From Streptomyces aureocirculatus (GTDB taxonomy: Bacteria; Actinomycetota; Actinomycetes; Streptomycetales; Streptomycetaceae), in NCBI RefSeq assembly GCF_000720475.1, contig NZ_JOAP01000007.1, forward strand, positions 62,001-126,000: 64,000 nucleotides of DNA, given 5' to 3'. The position numbers and the translations under genes are program-made. Each line of letters begins with the position of its first letter. The first letter of the stretch is position 1. This document shows positions 34,617 through 43,384 of the stretch, piece after piece. The notes under the pieces were generated by a model, which was not told the DNA's origin, did no database searches, and saw only the letters and a program-made list of their open reading frames with translations.

Positions 34617-34730
34617 TTGAGCCCGTCCGGTGATTGAGCCCGTCCGGCAATTGAGCCCGTCCGGCGATTGAGCCCGTCCGGCGATTGAGCCCGTCCGGCG
34701 ATTGAGGACGAGGCCGCAGGCCGATCGACG
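34617..34730. repeat. Five exact-length 17-bp tandem repeats after pcaG
   Basis: TTGAGCCCGTCCGGCGA and single-base variants repeat five times with a strict 17-bp period (34617-34701), then run into GAGGACGAGGCCGCAGGCCGA. The same sequence family occurs at 40205-40520, on the other side of the ipd gene block. Confidence 0.85.
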
Positions 34731-34772
34731 GCCAGGCGTCCCACCCTGTACCAAGCCCCCTGGTGCACCGGG

Positions 34773-35714
34773 TCACCGCGCCCCGTACACCGGCAGCGGC
34801 GCCTCGGCCCTGGCGAGCAGTTCCAGGGCGGTCCCACCCGCTTCGGCGGCGCTCCGACGGCCGCCCTTGTCGAGGCTCGGGCCGGGGCGCCAGCCCTCCA
34901 TGACGGTGATGCGACCCCCCTCGGTCTCGAAGACGCGGCCGGTGACCCCGGCGGAGGACTCCGAGCCGAGCCAGACGACCAGGGGGGACACGTTCTCCGG
35001 TGCCATGGCGTCGAAGGTGCCGGAACCGCCGTCCTGGGGAGGGGCCATGGCGTCGGCGAAGGTCCGCTCGGTCATACGGGTCCGCGCGGCGGGCGCGACG
35101 GCGTTCACGCGTACTCCGTAGGCGGCCAGTTCGGCGGACGCCACCAGGGTGAGGCCGAGGATCCCGGCCTTGGCGGCGCTGTAGTTGCCCTGTCCCACGC
35201 TGCCGAGGAGGCCCGCGCCCGAACTGGTGTTGACCACGCACGCGTGCGGCGCCCGCCCCTGCTTGGCCTCGGCGCGCCAGTGGACGGCGGCGTGCTTCAG
35301 GGGAAGGAAGTGTCCCTTCAGGTGGACGCGTACGACGGCGTCCCAGGCCTCCTCGTCGAGGTTGACCAGCATGCGGTCACGCAGGAAACCCGCGTTGTTG
35401 ACGAGGGTGTCCAGGCGGCCGTACGTCTCCAGGGCCGCCCGCACGAGGGAGGCTGCGCCGTCGGAGGTGGCGATGTCCCCGCAGTGCGCGACGGCGTCAC
35501 CGCCCGCCGCGCGGATCTCCTCGACGACATCCTGCGCGGGCCCGCCGGACGCGCCGGAGCCGTCGAGAAGCACTCCGAGGTCGTTGACGACGACGCGCGC
35601 CCCCTCGGCGGCGTACGCGCGCGCGTGGGCGCGTCCCAGGCCCCGGCCCGCGCCGGTGACGACCACGACGCGGCCCGCGCAGATCCCGGACCCGACGGCG
35701 GCATTCGCCTTCAT
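34773..35714 (-). CDS. SDR oxidoreductase of the HIP/steroid cluster (Rv3548c-like)
   Basis: 313 residues from the ATG at 35714, preceded by AAGGGGAGTGTGCGT. NAD-binding VVVTGAGRGLGRAHARAYAAEGARVVVNDLG is the pattern of 17-beta-HSD4-type short-chain dehydrogenases, with NNAG, catalytic Ser-Gly (NTSSGAG) and YSAAK. The C-terminus has the long extension common in this group. In M. tuberculosis the neighbouring order Rv3548c, Rv3549c, echA20, ipdA, ipdB, ipdC is the same as here. Likely oxidises a hydroxyl on a ring C/D intermediate. Probably second gene of an operon with the next SDR (71-bp gap). Confidence 0.85.
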   Translation of the reverse strand: MKANAAVGSGICAGRVVVVTGAGRGLGRAHARAYAAEGARVVVNDLGVLLDGSGASGGPAQDVVEEIRAAGGDAVAHCGDIATSDGAASLVRAALETYGRLDTLVNNAGFLRDRMLVNLDEEAWDAVVRVHLKGHFLPLKHAAVHWRAEAKQGRAPHACVVNTSSGAGLLGSVGQGNYSAAKAGILGLTLVASAELAAYGVRVNAVAPAARTRMTERTFADAMAPPQDGGSGTFDAMAPENVSPLVVWLGSESSAGVTGRVFETEGGRITVMEGWRPGPSLDKGGRRSAAEAGGTALELLARAEAPLPVYGAR

Positions 35715-35785
35715 ACGCACACTCCCCTTCGTCGATGGAACGTACGGGTGTCGATGGTTCACGGGTGTCCATGGGTGACGGTCAG

Positions 35786-36547
35786 TCAGTGGTTCACGGA
35801 GGCCGCGTCGAGGAACGCGGGCCGCTCGCCGCCGCCGTGCAGGTGCAGCGCGGCGCCGCTGACGTACCGTGCGGCGTCGGAGGCGAGGAAGACGCAGGCG
35901 TCCCCGACGTCGGCCGGGTCGGCGAGGCGGCCGAGCGGCACCGTGCGGCCCACCGCGGCGACGCCCTCCTCGTCGCCGTAGTGCAGAGCGGAACTCTCCG
36001 TGCGGGTGAGGCCGAGCACGACGGTGTTCACGCGCACGTGCGGCGCCCACTCGACGGCCATGGTGCGCGCCAGGTTCTCCAGGCCCGCCTTGGCTGCGCC
36101 GTAGGCTCCCGAGCCGGGCGAGGGGCGGGTGCCGCTGACGCTGCCGATCATGACGATGACGCCGCCCTCCTGATGGCGCATCACCTCGTAGGCACCGAGG
36201 GAGGCGTGGAGCGGAGACAGCAGGTTCAGCTCGACGATCTTCGTCTGACGGGCTACGGGGGTCTCGGCGAGCAGACCGAACGGCGTGCCTCCCGCGTTGT
36301 TGACCAGGACGTCGAGCCGCCCGTGGTCGGCCGCCACCCCGGCGAAGAAGTCGGCCGCCGCGGCGGCGTCACGCACGTCCAGGGCGCGGAACTCGGCTGC
36401 GGCGCCGCCCGCTTCGACGGGCGCCCCGGGGGGCCTGCGGGCGCAGACGACGACGCGCGCCCCTGCGGCCAGGAAGCGTCGCGCGATGCCCGCGCCGACA
36501 CCACGGGTGCCGCCGGTGACCACGACCATCTGTCCCTTGTCAGTCAT
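35786..36547 (-). CDS. SDR oxidoreductase of the HIP/steroid cluster (Rv3549c-like)
   Basis: 253 residues. Classical SDR: VVVTGGTRGVGAGIARRFLAAGARVVVCARR, NNAGGTPFG, SVSGTRPSPGSGAYGAAKAGLENL with YGAAK, and a C-terminal LASDAARYVSGAALHLHGG. The ATG at 36547 is 70 bp from the echA20 start on the other strand; the shared gap holds a KstR2-like operator. Position and similarity match Rv3549c of the mycobacterial steroid regulon. Exact reaction unknown. Confidence 0.85.
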   Translation of the reverse strand: MTDKGQMVVVTGGTRGVGAGIARRFLAAGARVVVCARRPPGAPVEAGGAAAEFRALDVRDAAAAADFFAGVAADHGRLDVLVNNAGGTPFGLLAETPVARQTKIVELNLLSPLHASLGAYEVMRHQEGGVIVMIGSVSGTRPSPGSGAYGAAKAGLENLARTMAVEWAPHVRVNTVVLGLTRTESSALHYGDEEGVAAVGRTVPLGRLADPADVGDACVFLASDAARYVSGAALHLHGGGERPAFLDAASVNH

Positions 36548-36569
36548 GGCTGCTACCTTCCAGGTAACT

Positions 36570-36583
36570 AACAAATGTTTGGT
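36570..36583. promoter_or_regulatory. Candidate KstR2-type operator (site 1), SDR / echA20
   Basis: AACAAATGTTTGGT matches AnCAAnnnnTTGnT, the outer positions of the mycobacterial KstR2 consensus AnCAAGnnCTTGnT. It lies in the 70-bp divergent gap, so one site could control both operons. It shares AnCAAAnnKTTGnT with site 2 at 46118. Confidence 0.6.
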
Positions 36584-36617
36584 TGAGGGCGCTGTTCGAA
36601 AGGTAGCGGATCTCCTG

Positions 36618-37376
36618 ATGTCTGTCTCCACCTCGGCTCCGGCCAGGGGCGTGGCCGTCGTCACCGTCGACCACCCTCCGGTCAACGCCCTGCCGGTGCA
36701 GGGCTGGTACGACCTCGCGGACGCGGTGCGCACCGCGGGCCGGGACCCCGGCGTCCGCTGCGTGGTGCTCGCGGCGGCGGGCCGCGGTTTCAACGCGGGC
36801 GTGGACATCAGGGAGATGCAGCGCGACACCGGCCACGAGACGCTGATCGGCGCCAACCACGGCTGCGCGGCGGCCTTCTCGGCGGTGTACGACTGCGAGG
36901 TCCCGGTCGTCGCAGCGGTGCAGGGCTTCTGCCTGGGCGGTGGCGTCGGGCTCGTCGGCAACGCGGACGCGATCGTGGCCGCCGACGACGCCACCTTCGG
37001 CCTGCCGGAGCTCGACCGCGGCGCGCTCGGCGCCGCCACACATCTGGCGCGCCTGGTGCCCCAGCACCTGATGCGGGCGTTGTACTACACCTCGCGCACG
37101 GCGACCGCCGCCGAACTGCACGCGCACGGCTCGGTGTGGCGGGTGGTGCCCCGCGTGGAGCTGCGCGCGGCGGCCCTCGATCTCGCCCGCGAGATCGCCC
37201 GCAAGGACGGCACGCTGCTGCGCCTGGCCAAGGCCGCGATCAACGGCATCGACCCGGTCGACGTGCACCGCAGCTACCGCTTCGAGCAGGGCTTCACCTT
37301 CGAGGCCAACCTCAGCGGCCTCGCCGACCGCGTCCGCGCGGACTTCGGCCGGGCGGAGACAGGGGGGACCTTATGA
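36618..37376 (+). CDS. echA20: Enoyl-CoA hydratase/isomerase family protein, EchA20-like (steroid ring D hydrolase)
   Basis: 252 residues of the crotonase fold: VTVDHPPVNALPVQGW, AAGRGFNAGVDIREM as oxyanion-hole segment, VQGFCLGGGVGLVGNADAIVAADDATFGLPELDRG. EchA20 in mycobacteria hydrolyses the cyclopentanone ring D of a CoA-bound HIP intermediate. The GATLGxPE region here reads DRGALGAATHLARLVPQ, as in that subgroup. Start at 36618 has a weak ribosome-binding site. Stop overlaps ipdA start (ATGA). Confidence 0.85.
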   Translation: MSVSTSAPARGVAVVTVDHPPVNALPVQGWYDLADAVRTAGRDPGVRCVVLAAAGRGFNAGVDIREMQRDTGHETLIGANHGCAAAFSAVYDCEVPVVAAVQGFCLGGGVGLVGNADAIVAADDATFGLPELDRGALGAATHLARLVPQHLMRALYYTSRTATAAELHAHGSVWRVVPRVELRAAALDLAREIARKDGTLLRLAKAAINGIDPVDVHRSYRFEQGFTFEANLSGLADRVRADFGRAETGGTL

Positions 37377-38302
37377 GCGACGGGCACGCCGGATACGGCA
37401 CGGGCGGCGCGAACGACGGGCGCGGCACGGGCGGTGCGAGCGGGAAAGTCATGACGCTCGACGCGATCGTGGGGCGCCTGGAGAGCGGTATGACGCTCGG
37501 CATCGGCGGCTGGGGCTCGCGCCGCAAGCCGATGGCGCTGGTGCGGGCGCTGCTGCGCTCCGACGTCACGGACCTGACGGTCCTGTCCTGCGGTGGCCCG
37601 GACGTCGGGCTGCTCGCCGCGGCGGGCCGCGTCCGCAAGCTGGTCACGCCGTTCGTGACGCTCGACTCGATCCCGCTGGAGCCGCACTTCCGTGCGGCCC
37701 GCGAGCGCGGCGCCCTCGAACTGGTGGAGCTGGACGAGGCGATGTTCCTCCAGGGCCTGACGGCGGGTGCCCAGCGGCTCCCGTTCCTGCCGGTCAGGGC
37801 GGGCCTCGGCTCGGACGTGCTGCGCGTCAACCCGACGCTGCGCACGGTGACGTCGCCGTACGCGGACGGGGAGGAGCTCGTGGCGGTCCCGGCACTGCGC
37901 ATGGACGCCGCCCTCGTGCACCTGAACCGCGCGGACGCCCGCGGCAACGGCCAGTATCTGGGCCCCGATCCGTACTTCGACGACCTGTTCTGCGAGGCGG
38001 CGGACACGGCGTACGTGACGTGCGAGCGGATCGTGCCCACCGCCGAGCTGACACGGCACGCGGCGCCGCAGACGCTGCTCGTCTCCCGGCACGCGGTGAC
38101 GGGCGTCGCCGAGAGCCCCGAGGGCGCCCACTTCACCTCGTGCGCCCCCGACCACGGCCGTGACGAGGCCTTCCAGAGGGAGTACGCCACGGCGGCCCGC
38201 ACCCCGGAGACCTGGCGAGCCTTCACGTCCCGCTTCCTGTCGGGGACGGGCGAGGAGGACTACCGGGCGGCCGTGCGGTCCTGGCACAAGGAGCAACGAT
38301 GA
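37373..38302 (+). CDS. ipdA: CoA-transferase family alpha subunit IpdA (COCHEA-CoA hydrolase)
   Basis: 309 residues. After a Gly-rich 25-residue N-terminal tail absent from mycobacterial IpdA, the sequence follows it closely: GMTLGIGGWGSRRKPMALVRALLRSDVTDLTVLSCGGPDVGLL, AAQRLPFLPVRAGLGSDV-like AGAQRLPFLPVRAGLG, DPYFDDLF and GAHFTSCAPDHGRDEAFQREYA. IpdAB opens the last carbocycle (ring C) of steroids as a hydrolase without a CoA-ester glutamate mechanism. Translationally coupled to echA20 and ipdB by 4-bp overlaps. Confidence 0.9.
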   Translation: MSDGHAGYGTGGANDGRGTGGASGKVMTLDAIVGRLESGMTLGIGGWGSRRKPMALVRALLRSDVTDLTVLSCGGPDVGLLAAAGRVRKLVTPFVTLDSIPLEPHFRAARERGALELVELDEAMFLQGLTAGAQRLPFLPVRAGLGSDVLRVNPTLRTVTSPYADGEELVAVPALRMDAALVHLNRADARGNGQYLGPDPYFDDLFCEAADTAYVTCERIVPTAELTRHAAPQTLLVSRHAVTGVAESPEGAHFTSCAPDHGRDEAFQREYATAARTPETWRAFTSRFLSGTGEEDYRAAVRSWHKEQR

Positions 38303-39087
38303 CACCGACACCGACGACAGTGACAACAGTGACGCGAGCCGAGTACTGCGTGGTGGCGTGTGCCGAGGCGTGGCGGGGCGACGGTGAGGTGCTCGCCGCC
38401 CCCATGGGCACGGTGCCCACGATCGCGGCGCGCCTGGCGAAGCTCACGTTCGCGCCCGAGCTGCTCCTGACCGACGGCGAGGCCCTGCTGATCGGCGATG
38501 TGCCGGCGGTCGGGGCGCGGTCGGCGGTGACGGAGGGCTGGCTGCCGTACCGCCGCCATCTGACGATGGTGATGGGTGGCCGCCGCCACGTGATGATGGG
38601 CGCGAGCCAGATAGACCGCTTCGGCAACCAGAACATCAGTTGTGTCGGCGACTGGCGGCAGCCCACGCGCCAGCTCCTCGGGGCCCGTGGCGCGCCCGCC
38701 AACACCCTCAACAACCCGGTGAGTTACTGGATCCCGCGGCATTCGCCGCGGGTGTTCGTCGAGCGGGTCGACATGATCTGCGGGGTCGGGTACGACAGTG
38801 CCGCCGCGGCGGGCCCGTCCGCGACGCGCTTCCACGAGCTGCGCCGGGTGGTGTCCGACCTCGGCGTCTTCGACTTCGCCACGCGGGACCGCGCGATGCG
38901 TGTGGTGAGCCTCCACCCGGGGGTGACTGCGGATGAGGTCCGCGCGGCGACGGGCTTCCCCCTGAGCCCCCCGGAGGGCCCGCCCCCGGACGGCACCACC
39001 CGTGAGCCGACCGCCGAGGAACTCCACCTGATACGTGCCGTCCTGGACCCCGCGGGGTTGCGCGAGCGCGAGGTGCCCGCGCCGTGA
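38299..39087 (+). CDS. ipdB: CoA-transferase family beta subunit IpdB
   Basis: 262 residues. Matches mycobacterial IpdB over its length: CAEAWRGDGEVLAAPMGTVPTIAARLAKLTFAPELLLTDGEALL, GRRHVMMGASQIDRFGNQNISCVG, RQLLGARGAPANTLNNPVSYW, FVERVDMICGVGYD and ELHLIRAVLDPAGLREREV. Forms the ring-C-opening heterotetramer with IpdA. Overlaps ipdA (ATGA) and ipdC (GTGA). Confidence 0.9.
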   Translation: MTPTPTTVTTVTRAEYCVVACAEAWRGDGEVLAAPMGTVPTIAARLAKLTFAPELLLTDGEALLIGDVPAVGARSAVTEGWLPYRRHLTMVMGGRRHVMMGASQIDRFGNQNISCVGDWRQPTRQLLGARGAPANTLNNPVSYWIPRHSPRVFVERVDMICGVGYDSAAAAGPSATRFHELRRVVSDLGVFDFATRDRAMRVVSLHPGVTADEVRAATGFPLSPPEGPPPDGTTREPTAEELHLIRAVLDPAGLREREVPAP

Positions 39088-40160
39088 CCGTGCCGCCCGG
39101 ACCGCAGACGGCGCTGACCCGGCTCGTCGGGGTGCGGCACCCCCTCGTGCAGACCGGTATGGGCTGGGTGGCGGGTCCGCGTCTGGTGTCGGCGGTGGCG
39201 AACGCCGGGGCGCTCGGCATCCTCGCCTCCGCCACGATGACGCCCGAGCGGCTGCGTGCGGCGGTGCGGGAGGTCAGGTCCCGTACCGAGGCGCCGTTCG
39301 GGGTGAATCTGCGGGCCGACGCGGGGGACGCCCGCGAACGGGTGCGGATCATGATCGACGAGGGGGTGCGGGTGGCGTCCTTCGCCCTGGCGCCGTCGAA
39401 GGACCTGATGGCGGAGCTCAAGGACGCCGGTGTCCTGGTGTTCCCGTCCGTGGGGGCACGGCGGCATGCGGAGAAGGTGGCGGCGTGGGGCGCGGACGCG
39501 GTGGTGGTGCAGGGGGGTGAGGGCGGTGGCCACACCGGCGATGTCGCCACCACGGTGCTCCTGCCCCAGGTCGTGGACGCCGTGGACATCCCCGTGGTCG
39601 CGGCGGGCGGCTTCTGTGACGGCCGGGGCCTGGTCGCCGCGCTGGCGTACGGCGCGGCGGGCGTGGCCATGGGTACACGGTTCCTCCTCACCGCGGAGTC
39701 CACGGTGCCGGACGCGGTGAAGGCCCGCTATCTGGCGGCGACGGTCAAGGACATCACGGTCACCACGCGCGTGGACGGCCTCCCCCACCGCATGCTGCGC
39801 ACGGATCTCGTGACTGACCTGGAACGGTCGGGCCCCCTCCGCTCCCTGCTCCGCGCCGCCCGCCACGCCTCCGCGTTCCGCCGCACCTCCGGCACGAGCT
39901 GGCCCGGCCTGATCCGCGACGGCCTGGCCATGCGCCACGACAAACACCTCACCTGGAGCCAACTCCTGCTGGCCGCCAACACCCCCATGATGCTCAAGTC
40001 CGCCCTGGTGGACGGCGACCCGGACCGAGGCCTGATGGCATCGGGCCAGGTAGCAGCCCTGATAGCCGACCTACCGACATGCGCGGAGCTGATCACCAGA
40101 ACGATAAGGGAAGCGACGCAAACCCATGAGTCCCTGCACAAGGGCCCCTTCACCCCCTGA
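39084..40160 (+). CDS. ipdC: Nitronate monooxygenase-like flavoprotein IpdC
   Basis: 358 residues from GTG at 39084. A 2-nitropropane dioxygenase-like TIM barrel binding FMN: GVRHPLVQTGMGWVAGPRLVSAVANAGALGILAS, GVNLRADAGDARERV, VVVQGGEGGGHTGDVATTVLLPQVVDAV, VVAAGGFCDGRGLVAALAYGAAGVAMGTRFL. In steroid degraders the IpdC orthologue (Rv3553) reduces a CoA-linked hydrindane intermediate before ring opening. Last gene of the echA20-ipdABC operon; ends before a repeat region and a convergent gene. Confidence 0.88.
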   Translation: MTVPPGPQTALTRLVGVRHPLVQTGMGWVAGPRLVSAVANAGALGILASATMTPERLRAAVREVRSRTEAPFGVNLRADAGDARERVRIMIDEGVRVASFALAPSKDLMAELKDAGVLVFPSVGARRHAEKVAAWGADAVVVQGGEGGGHTGDVATTVLLPQVVDAVDIPVVAAGGFCDGRGLVAALAYGAAGVAMGTRFLLTAESTVPDAVKARYLAATVKDITVTTRVDGLPHRMLRTDLVTDLERSGPLRSLLRAARHASAFRRTSGTSWPGLIRDGLAMRHDKHLTWSQLLLAANTPMMLKSALVDGDPDRGLMASGQVAALIADLPTCAELITRTIREATQTHESLHKGPFTP

Positions 40161-40204
40161 GGACACGCGGACGCGACGGACGCGACTGTGTCACCCGGCG
40201 CGGC

Positions 40205-40520
40205 GCATTTCAGCCCGTCCGGCACCCGACAACAAGCCCGCAGACCGAATCAATCAGCCCGTCCGGCACCCGACAACGAGTCCGCAGACCGCACCACCCA
40301 GCCCGTCCGGCGCTTGAGGACGAGGCCACAGGCCGATGACCACGAGCCGACCGGCACCGGACAACGAGTCCGCAGACCGAATCAATCAGCCCGTCCGGCG
40401 CTTGAGGACGAGGCCGCAGGCCGATGACCACCAGCCGACCGGCACCGGACAACAAGCCCGCAGACCGCACCACCCAGCCCGTCCGGCGCTTGAGGACGAG
40501 GCCGCAGGCCGACCGACGGC
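40205..40520. repeat. Nested repeat array between ipdC and the STAND ATPase gene
   Basis: Five blocks begin CAGCCCGTCCGGC. Two of about 88 bp in the middle are nearly identical and contain GCTTGAGGACGAGGCC and GACCGGCACCGGACAAC; two shorter ones lead in and one leads out. This is the same family as 34617-34730. It fills the 383-bp gap between two convergent genes; there is no gene here. Confidence 0.85.
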
Positions 40521-40543
40521 AAGGCAGGGCAGGGGGGCACCCC

Positions 40544-43192
40544 CTAGACGCCGGCCAACCCCCGCTCAGCCCGGGCGGCCAGCCCATCCGCCCCGCACGC
40601 CCGCGCCAGCGCAAGCCCCCGCTGCACAGCGTCCACGTCGCCCGCGGCGATCCCGTACTCGACCCGCGCGACAGCGTGCTCGTACGCACACGGCGAGGCC
40701 TCCAGATACGTCACGGCCTTGGCGTAGAGGGCCACGGCGCGCGTACCAGACGCGAGCCCCGCCGCGCAGCGCACCGCCTCCCCGATCGCCGTGTCCGTGC
40801 CGAACCGCTCGGCCTGCACGCGGGCGTCCCTGACGAGGTCGGCGGCGCGCCGCGGGTCCTCGTGGGCGAGCGCGCGGGCGAGGTCGTAGGCCCACGGTGC
40901 GAGCACGGTGTTGTACTGCCCGCGGGCCGTCAACGCCTTGGCCGTGGCCTCCAGTTCGTTGCGGCCCTCTTCCGTGTGGCCGAGCGCGAGCAGCAGTCTG
41001 CCGCGTACGGACATCGCGTCGGGCACGTAGATCGTGGACGCGGACGCCGGGGCGAAGCCGTACTGGTCGGCGACGGACTTGGCCTCCTCGGCGTGCCCGC
41101 GGGCGAGCAGCGTGTCGATGAGCATGCTGGCGGCCTCCCAGTGCATCGGGAGTCCGCCCTGCCCCACGCGCTCGGCGAGCCGCAGACTCTCGCGCAGCGA
41201 CTTCTCGGCGTCCCTGAGCCGCCCGCGCCTGCGGTACACATAGCCGAGGAAGGCGTGCGCCAGCGCGAGGTGCCCGCCGCTCCAGCCCGCCGTCTCGTAC
41301 GCCTTCACCCCTTCGGTGAACAGGCTCTCCGCCCGGTCGAGGCGGTCCGCGAAGGCGTAGGAGCTGCCGAGCATCAGGCGCAGCTCGAAGCTCCACTCGG
41401 CGTCGGTCCAGCCGAGGCCGGGCGCGAGCCGGCCGTTGACGAGGGCGCGGTCGCACAGCTCGACGACCTCTTCGGCGTTCTCCCCGCGGGTCATGGCGTC
41501 GAAGGCGCGCAGGATGAGCAGCGCGCGCTCGGCGTTGTCGCGGCCGGTCAGCGGTCCGGCGAGCGCGGCGAGGCGGCGGGAGCGGCCCGGTGAGTCCTCC
41601 TCGCCCGCGTGGATGCCCTCCCACATGAAGTGGACGGCCCGGAGCCGCAGCCGGTGGGTGCCGTCGGGGAGCCTCGCGGCTTCCTCGTCGATGACGCGCA
41701 GGCCCTCACCCAGCTCGTCGTTGTGCACGAGCGCCTGCGAGAGGCGGCACACGGCGTCGACGCGCAGCTCCTGGCTGAGCCCGGTCATCGACAGCGCTTC
41801 GCGCAGATGCCCGATGGTGGTGACGGGCGAGGTGAGCAGGGTGGCGCAGCCCAGTTCGTAGAGCACCCGGGCGTGCACGCCGGGCCGGGGCGGTTCACGC
41901 AGGGCACGTTCGAGACAGCGGCGGGCCGCGTCGGGCGCGCCGACCGCGAGGTGTTCGGCGGCGGCCTGACGCAACTGCGCGACGAGTTCGGGATCGTCGT
42001 CGGGGATGACTTCGAGGAGGTGGGGCGAGGCCGCGGCGGCACCGCGCCCCGACCGGGTGACGGCCCAGGCGGCCCGGCCGTGGAAGGCGGTGCGGGTGGC
42101 GGACGGCATGGAGCGGTACACCTCGGAGGCGATCAGCGGGTGCACGAACTCCAGACCCATCTCGCCACTGGTCACGATGCGGGCGGCGGCCAGCCGCTCC
42201 GCGCACCGTTCGGCGTCGGCGAGCGGCATGGGGATGAGGGACGCGGCGAGCTCCACGGAGATCGCGGAGCCGAGGATGGCGGCGGCCCAGGCGAACTGGG
42301 TGACGTCAGTGCCGAGTTCCTGGATGCGGTCGACGAGGCCGCGGCCGCGTGCCGAGCGGTTGAGGTCGCGCAGCTCGGCGGCGGAGCTCTCCACCGGTTC
42401 GATCTCGCTGTCCTGGACCTTGGCGAGCAGTTCCACGGACTCGTACGGATTGCCGCCGGTGACCGCCCAGACCTCACGGCAGAACGGGGCGTCCGCGTGC
42501 TCGCCGAGTGTGGCGCGGGTCAGACCCGCCGCGGCGTCCGGGGTGAGGGCGCGCAGCACGGTCGTGGGGCGGGCGGCGGAGCGTATCCCTGCGAGGTGGA
42601 CGGCGCTGTCGCCGTTCGCCTCGCCGGGCCGGTGGCCGACCACCACGAGGACGGGCAGGTCGTCGAGCCGTTCGACGAACGCGGCGAGCCACCGCAGGGT
42701 CTCCTGGTCGGCCCAGTGCGCGTCGTCGACGATCAGGACGAGGGGCCAGTGCACCCCGGCGAGGCGGGTGACCACGTCGACGAGGCCGTCGCACACCGCC
42801 TGCGGGTCGGGGCGGCCGCTGCCCGGCTCGGTGATGCCGAGTGCGGGGCCCGCGATGTCGTACCAGTCGCCGAGGTATTCGCGGGTCTCCTCGGGTGTGA
42901 GCGAGATCAGGGCGGGCTGCAGCAGGTGTCTTACGACGTTGAACGGGACCTCTTTCAGGGTCTCGCCGCCGCGTGCCACCCAGACCGTGGCCGCCCGGTC
43001 CTGCGCGATACGGCGGGCCTCGGCGAGCAGTGCCGTCTTGCCGATGCCGGCCTCGCCGCTGAACACCAGCAGACCGCCGCGGTTCGTCCTGCCCGAGCAC
43101 AGGTCGGTCACCGCGCCCTCGATCGCGGCGAGTTCCGTCTCGCGCTCCCACAGCGGGGCCCAGGCGCCACCTCCGGGCCGTCCCTGCGTCAT
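40544..43192 (-). CDS. Large STAND/AAA ATPase with TPR-like repeats, LAL-type regulator lacking the LuxR domain
   Basis: 882 residues from the ATG at 43192, after GGGGAGGTAGCGCG. N-terminal ATPase: LWERETELAAIEGAV, Walker A GEAGIGKTALLAEA (about 46), Walker B VLIVDDAHWAD (about 155), VVVGHRPGE. The middle and C-terminal parts are helical repeats with Leu/Ala-rich pairs. This is the plan of LuxR-family LAL activators such as MalT-like and PikD-like proteins, but the protein stops at ARACGADGLAARAERGLAGV, where the LuxR helix-turn-helix would begin. It lies between ipdC and fadA6. Could be a signal-sensing ATPase working through another DNA-binding protein, or a truncated regulator. Confidence 0.8.
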   Translation of the reverse strand: MTQGRPGGGAWAPLWERETELAAIEGAVTDLCSGRTNRGGLLVFSGEAGIGKTALLAEARRIAQDRAATVWVARGGETLKEVPFNVVRHLLQPALISLTPEETREYLGDWYDIAGPALGITEPGSGRPDPQAVCDGLVDVVTRLAGVHWPLVLIVDDAHWADQETLRWLAAFVERLDDLPVLVVVGHRPGEANGDSAVHLAGIRSAARPTTVLRALTPDAAAGLTRATLGEHADAPFCREVWAVTGGNPYESVELLAKVQDSEIEPVESSAAELRDLNRSARGRGLVDRIQELGTDVTQFAWAAAILGSAISVELAASLIPMPLADAERCAERLAAARIVTSGEMGLEFVHPLIASEVYRSMPSATRTAFHGRAAWAVTRSGRGAAAASPHLLEVIPDDDPELVAQLRQAAAEHLAVGAPDAARRCLERALREPPRPGVHARVLYELGCATLLTSPVTTIGHLREALSMTGLSQELRVDAVCRLSQALVHNDELGEGLRVIDEEAARLPDGTHRLRLRAVHFMWEGIHAGEEDSPGRSRRLAALAGPLTGRDNAERALLILRAFDAMTRGENAEEVVELCDRALVNGRLAPGLGWTDAEWSFELRLMLGSSYAFADRLDRAESLFTEGVKAYETAGWSGGHLALAHAFLGYVYRRRGRLRDAEKSLRESLRLAERVGQGGLPMHWEAASMLIDTLLARGHAEEAKSVADQYGFAPASASTIYVPDAMSVRGRLLLALGHTEEGRNELEATAKALTARGQYNTVLAPWAYDLARALAHEDPRRAADLVRDARVQAERFGTDTAIGEAVRCAAGLASGTRAVALYAKAVTYLEASPCAYEHAVARVEYGIAAGDVDAVQRGLALARACGADGLAARAERGLAGV

Positions 43193-43384
43193 CGCGCTAC
43201 CTCCCCGGGTCGCTCAATCGACGTACAGAACTTGAGACTAGCCGGGCCGGGGTCTTCGCGGTGCGCGGTCCGCGTAGCTGCTCCCACAAGGAGTGACGGG
43301 ATGTCATATGCCATGGACGCACGGTCTTGCCCGCGGGGAGCGAGGTGGTCTCGCCGCGGCGCCTTCGCTGACGGGCCCGGCAGG

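Noticed and set aside
37373..39087. The two CoA-transferase-like subunits beside pcaHG might be PcaI/PcaJ (beta-ketoadipate CoA transferase)
   Set aside because: Their sequences follow IpdA/IpdB (GWGSRRKPMALVRALLRSD; FGNQNIS) and the flanking echA20/ipdC order supports that; PcaI/J signatures are missing.
40205..40520. CRISPR array
   Set aside because: Units are unequal, nested and lack unique spacers; no cas genes in the window.
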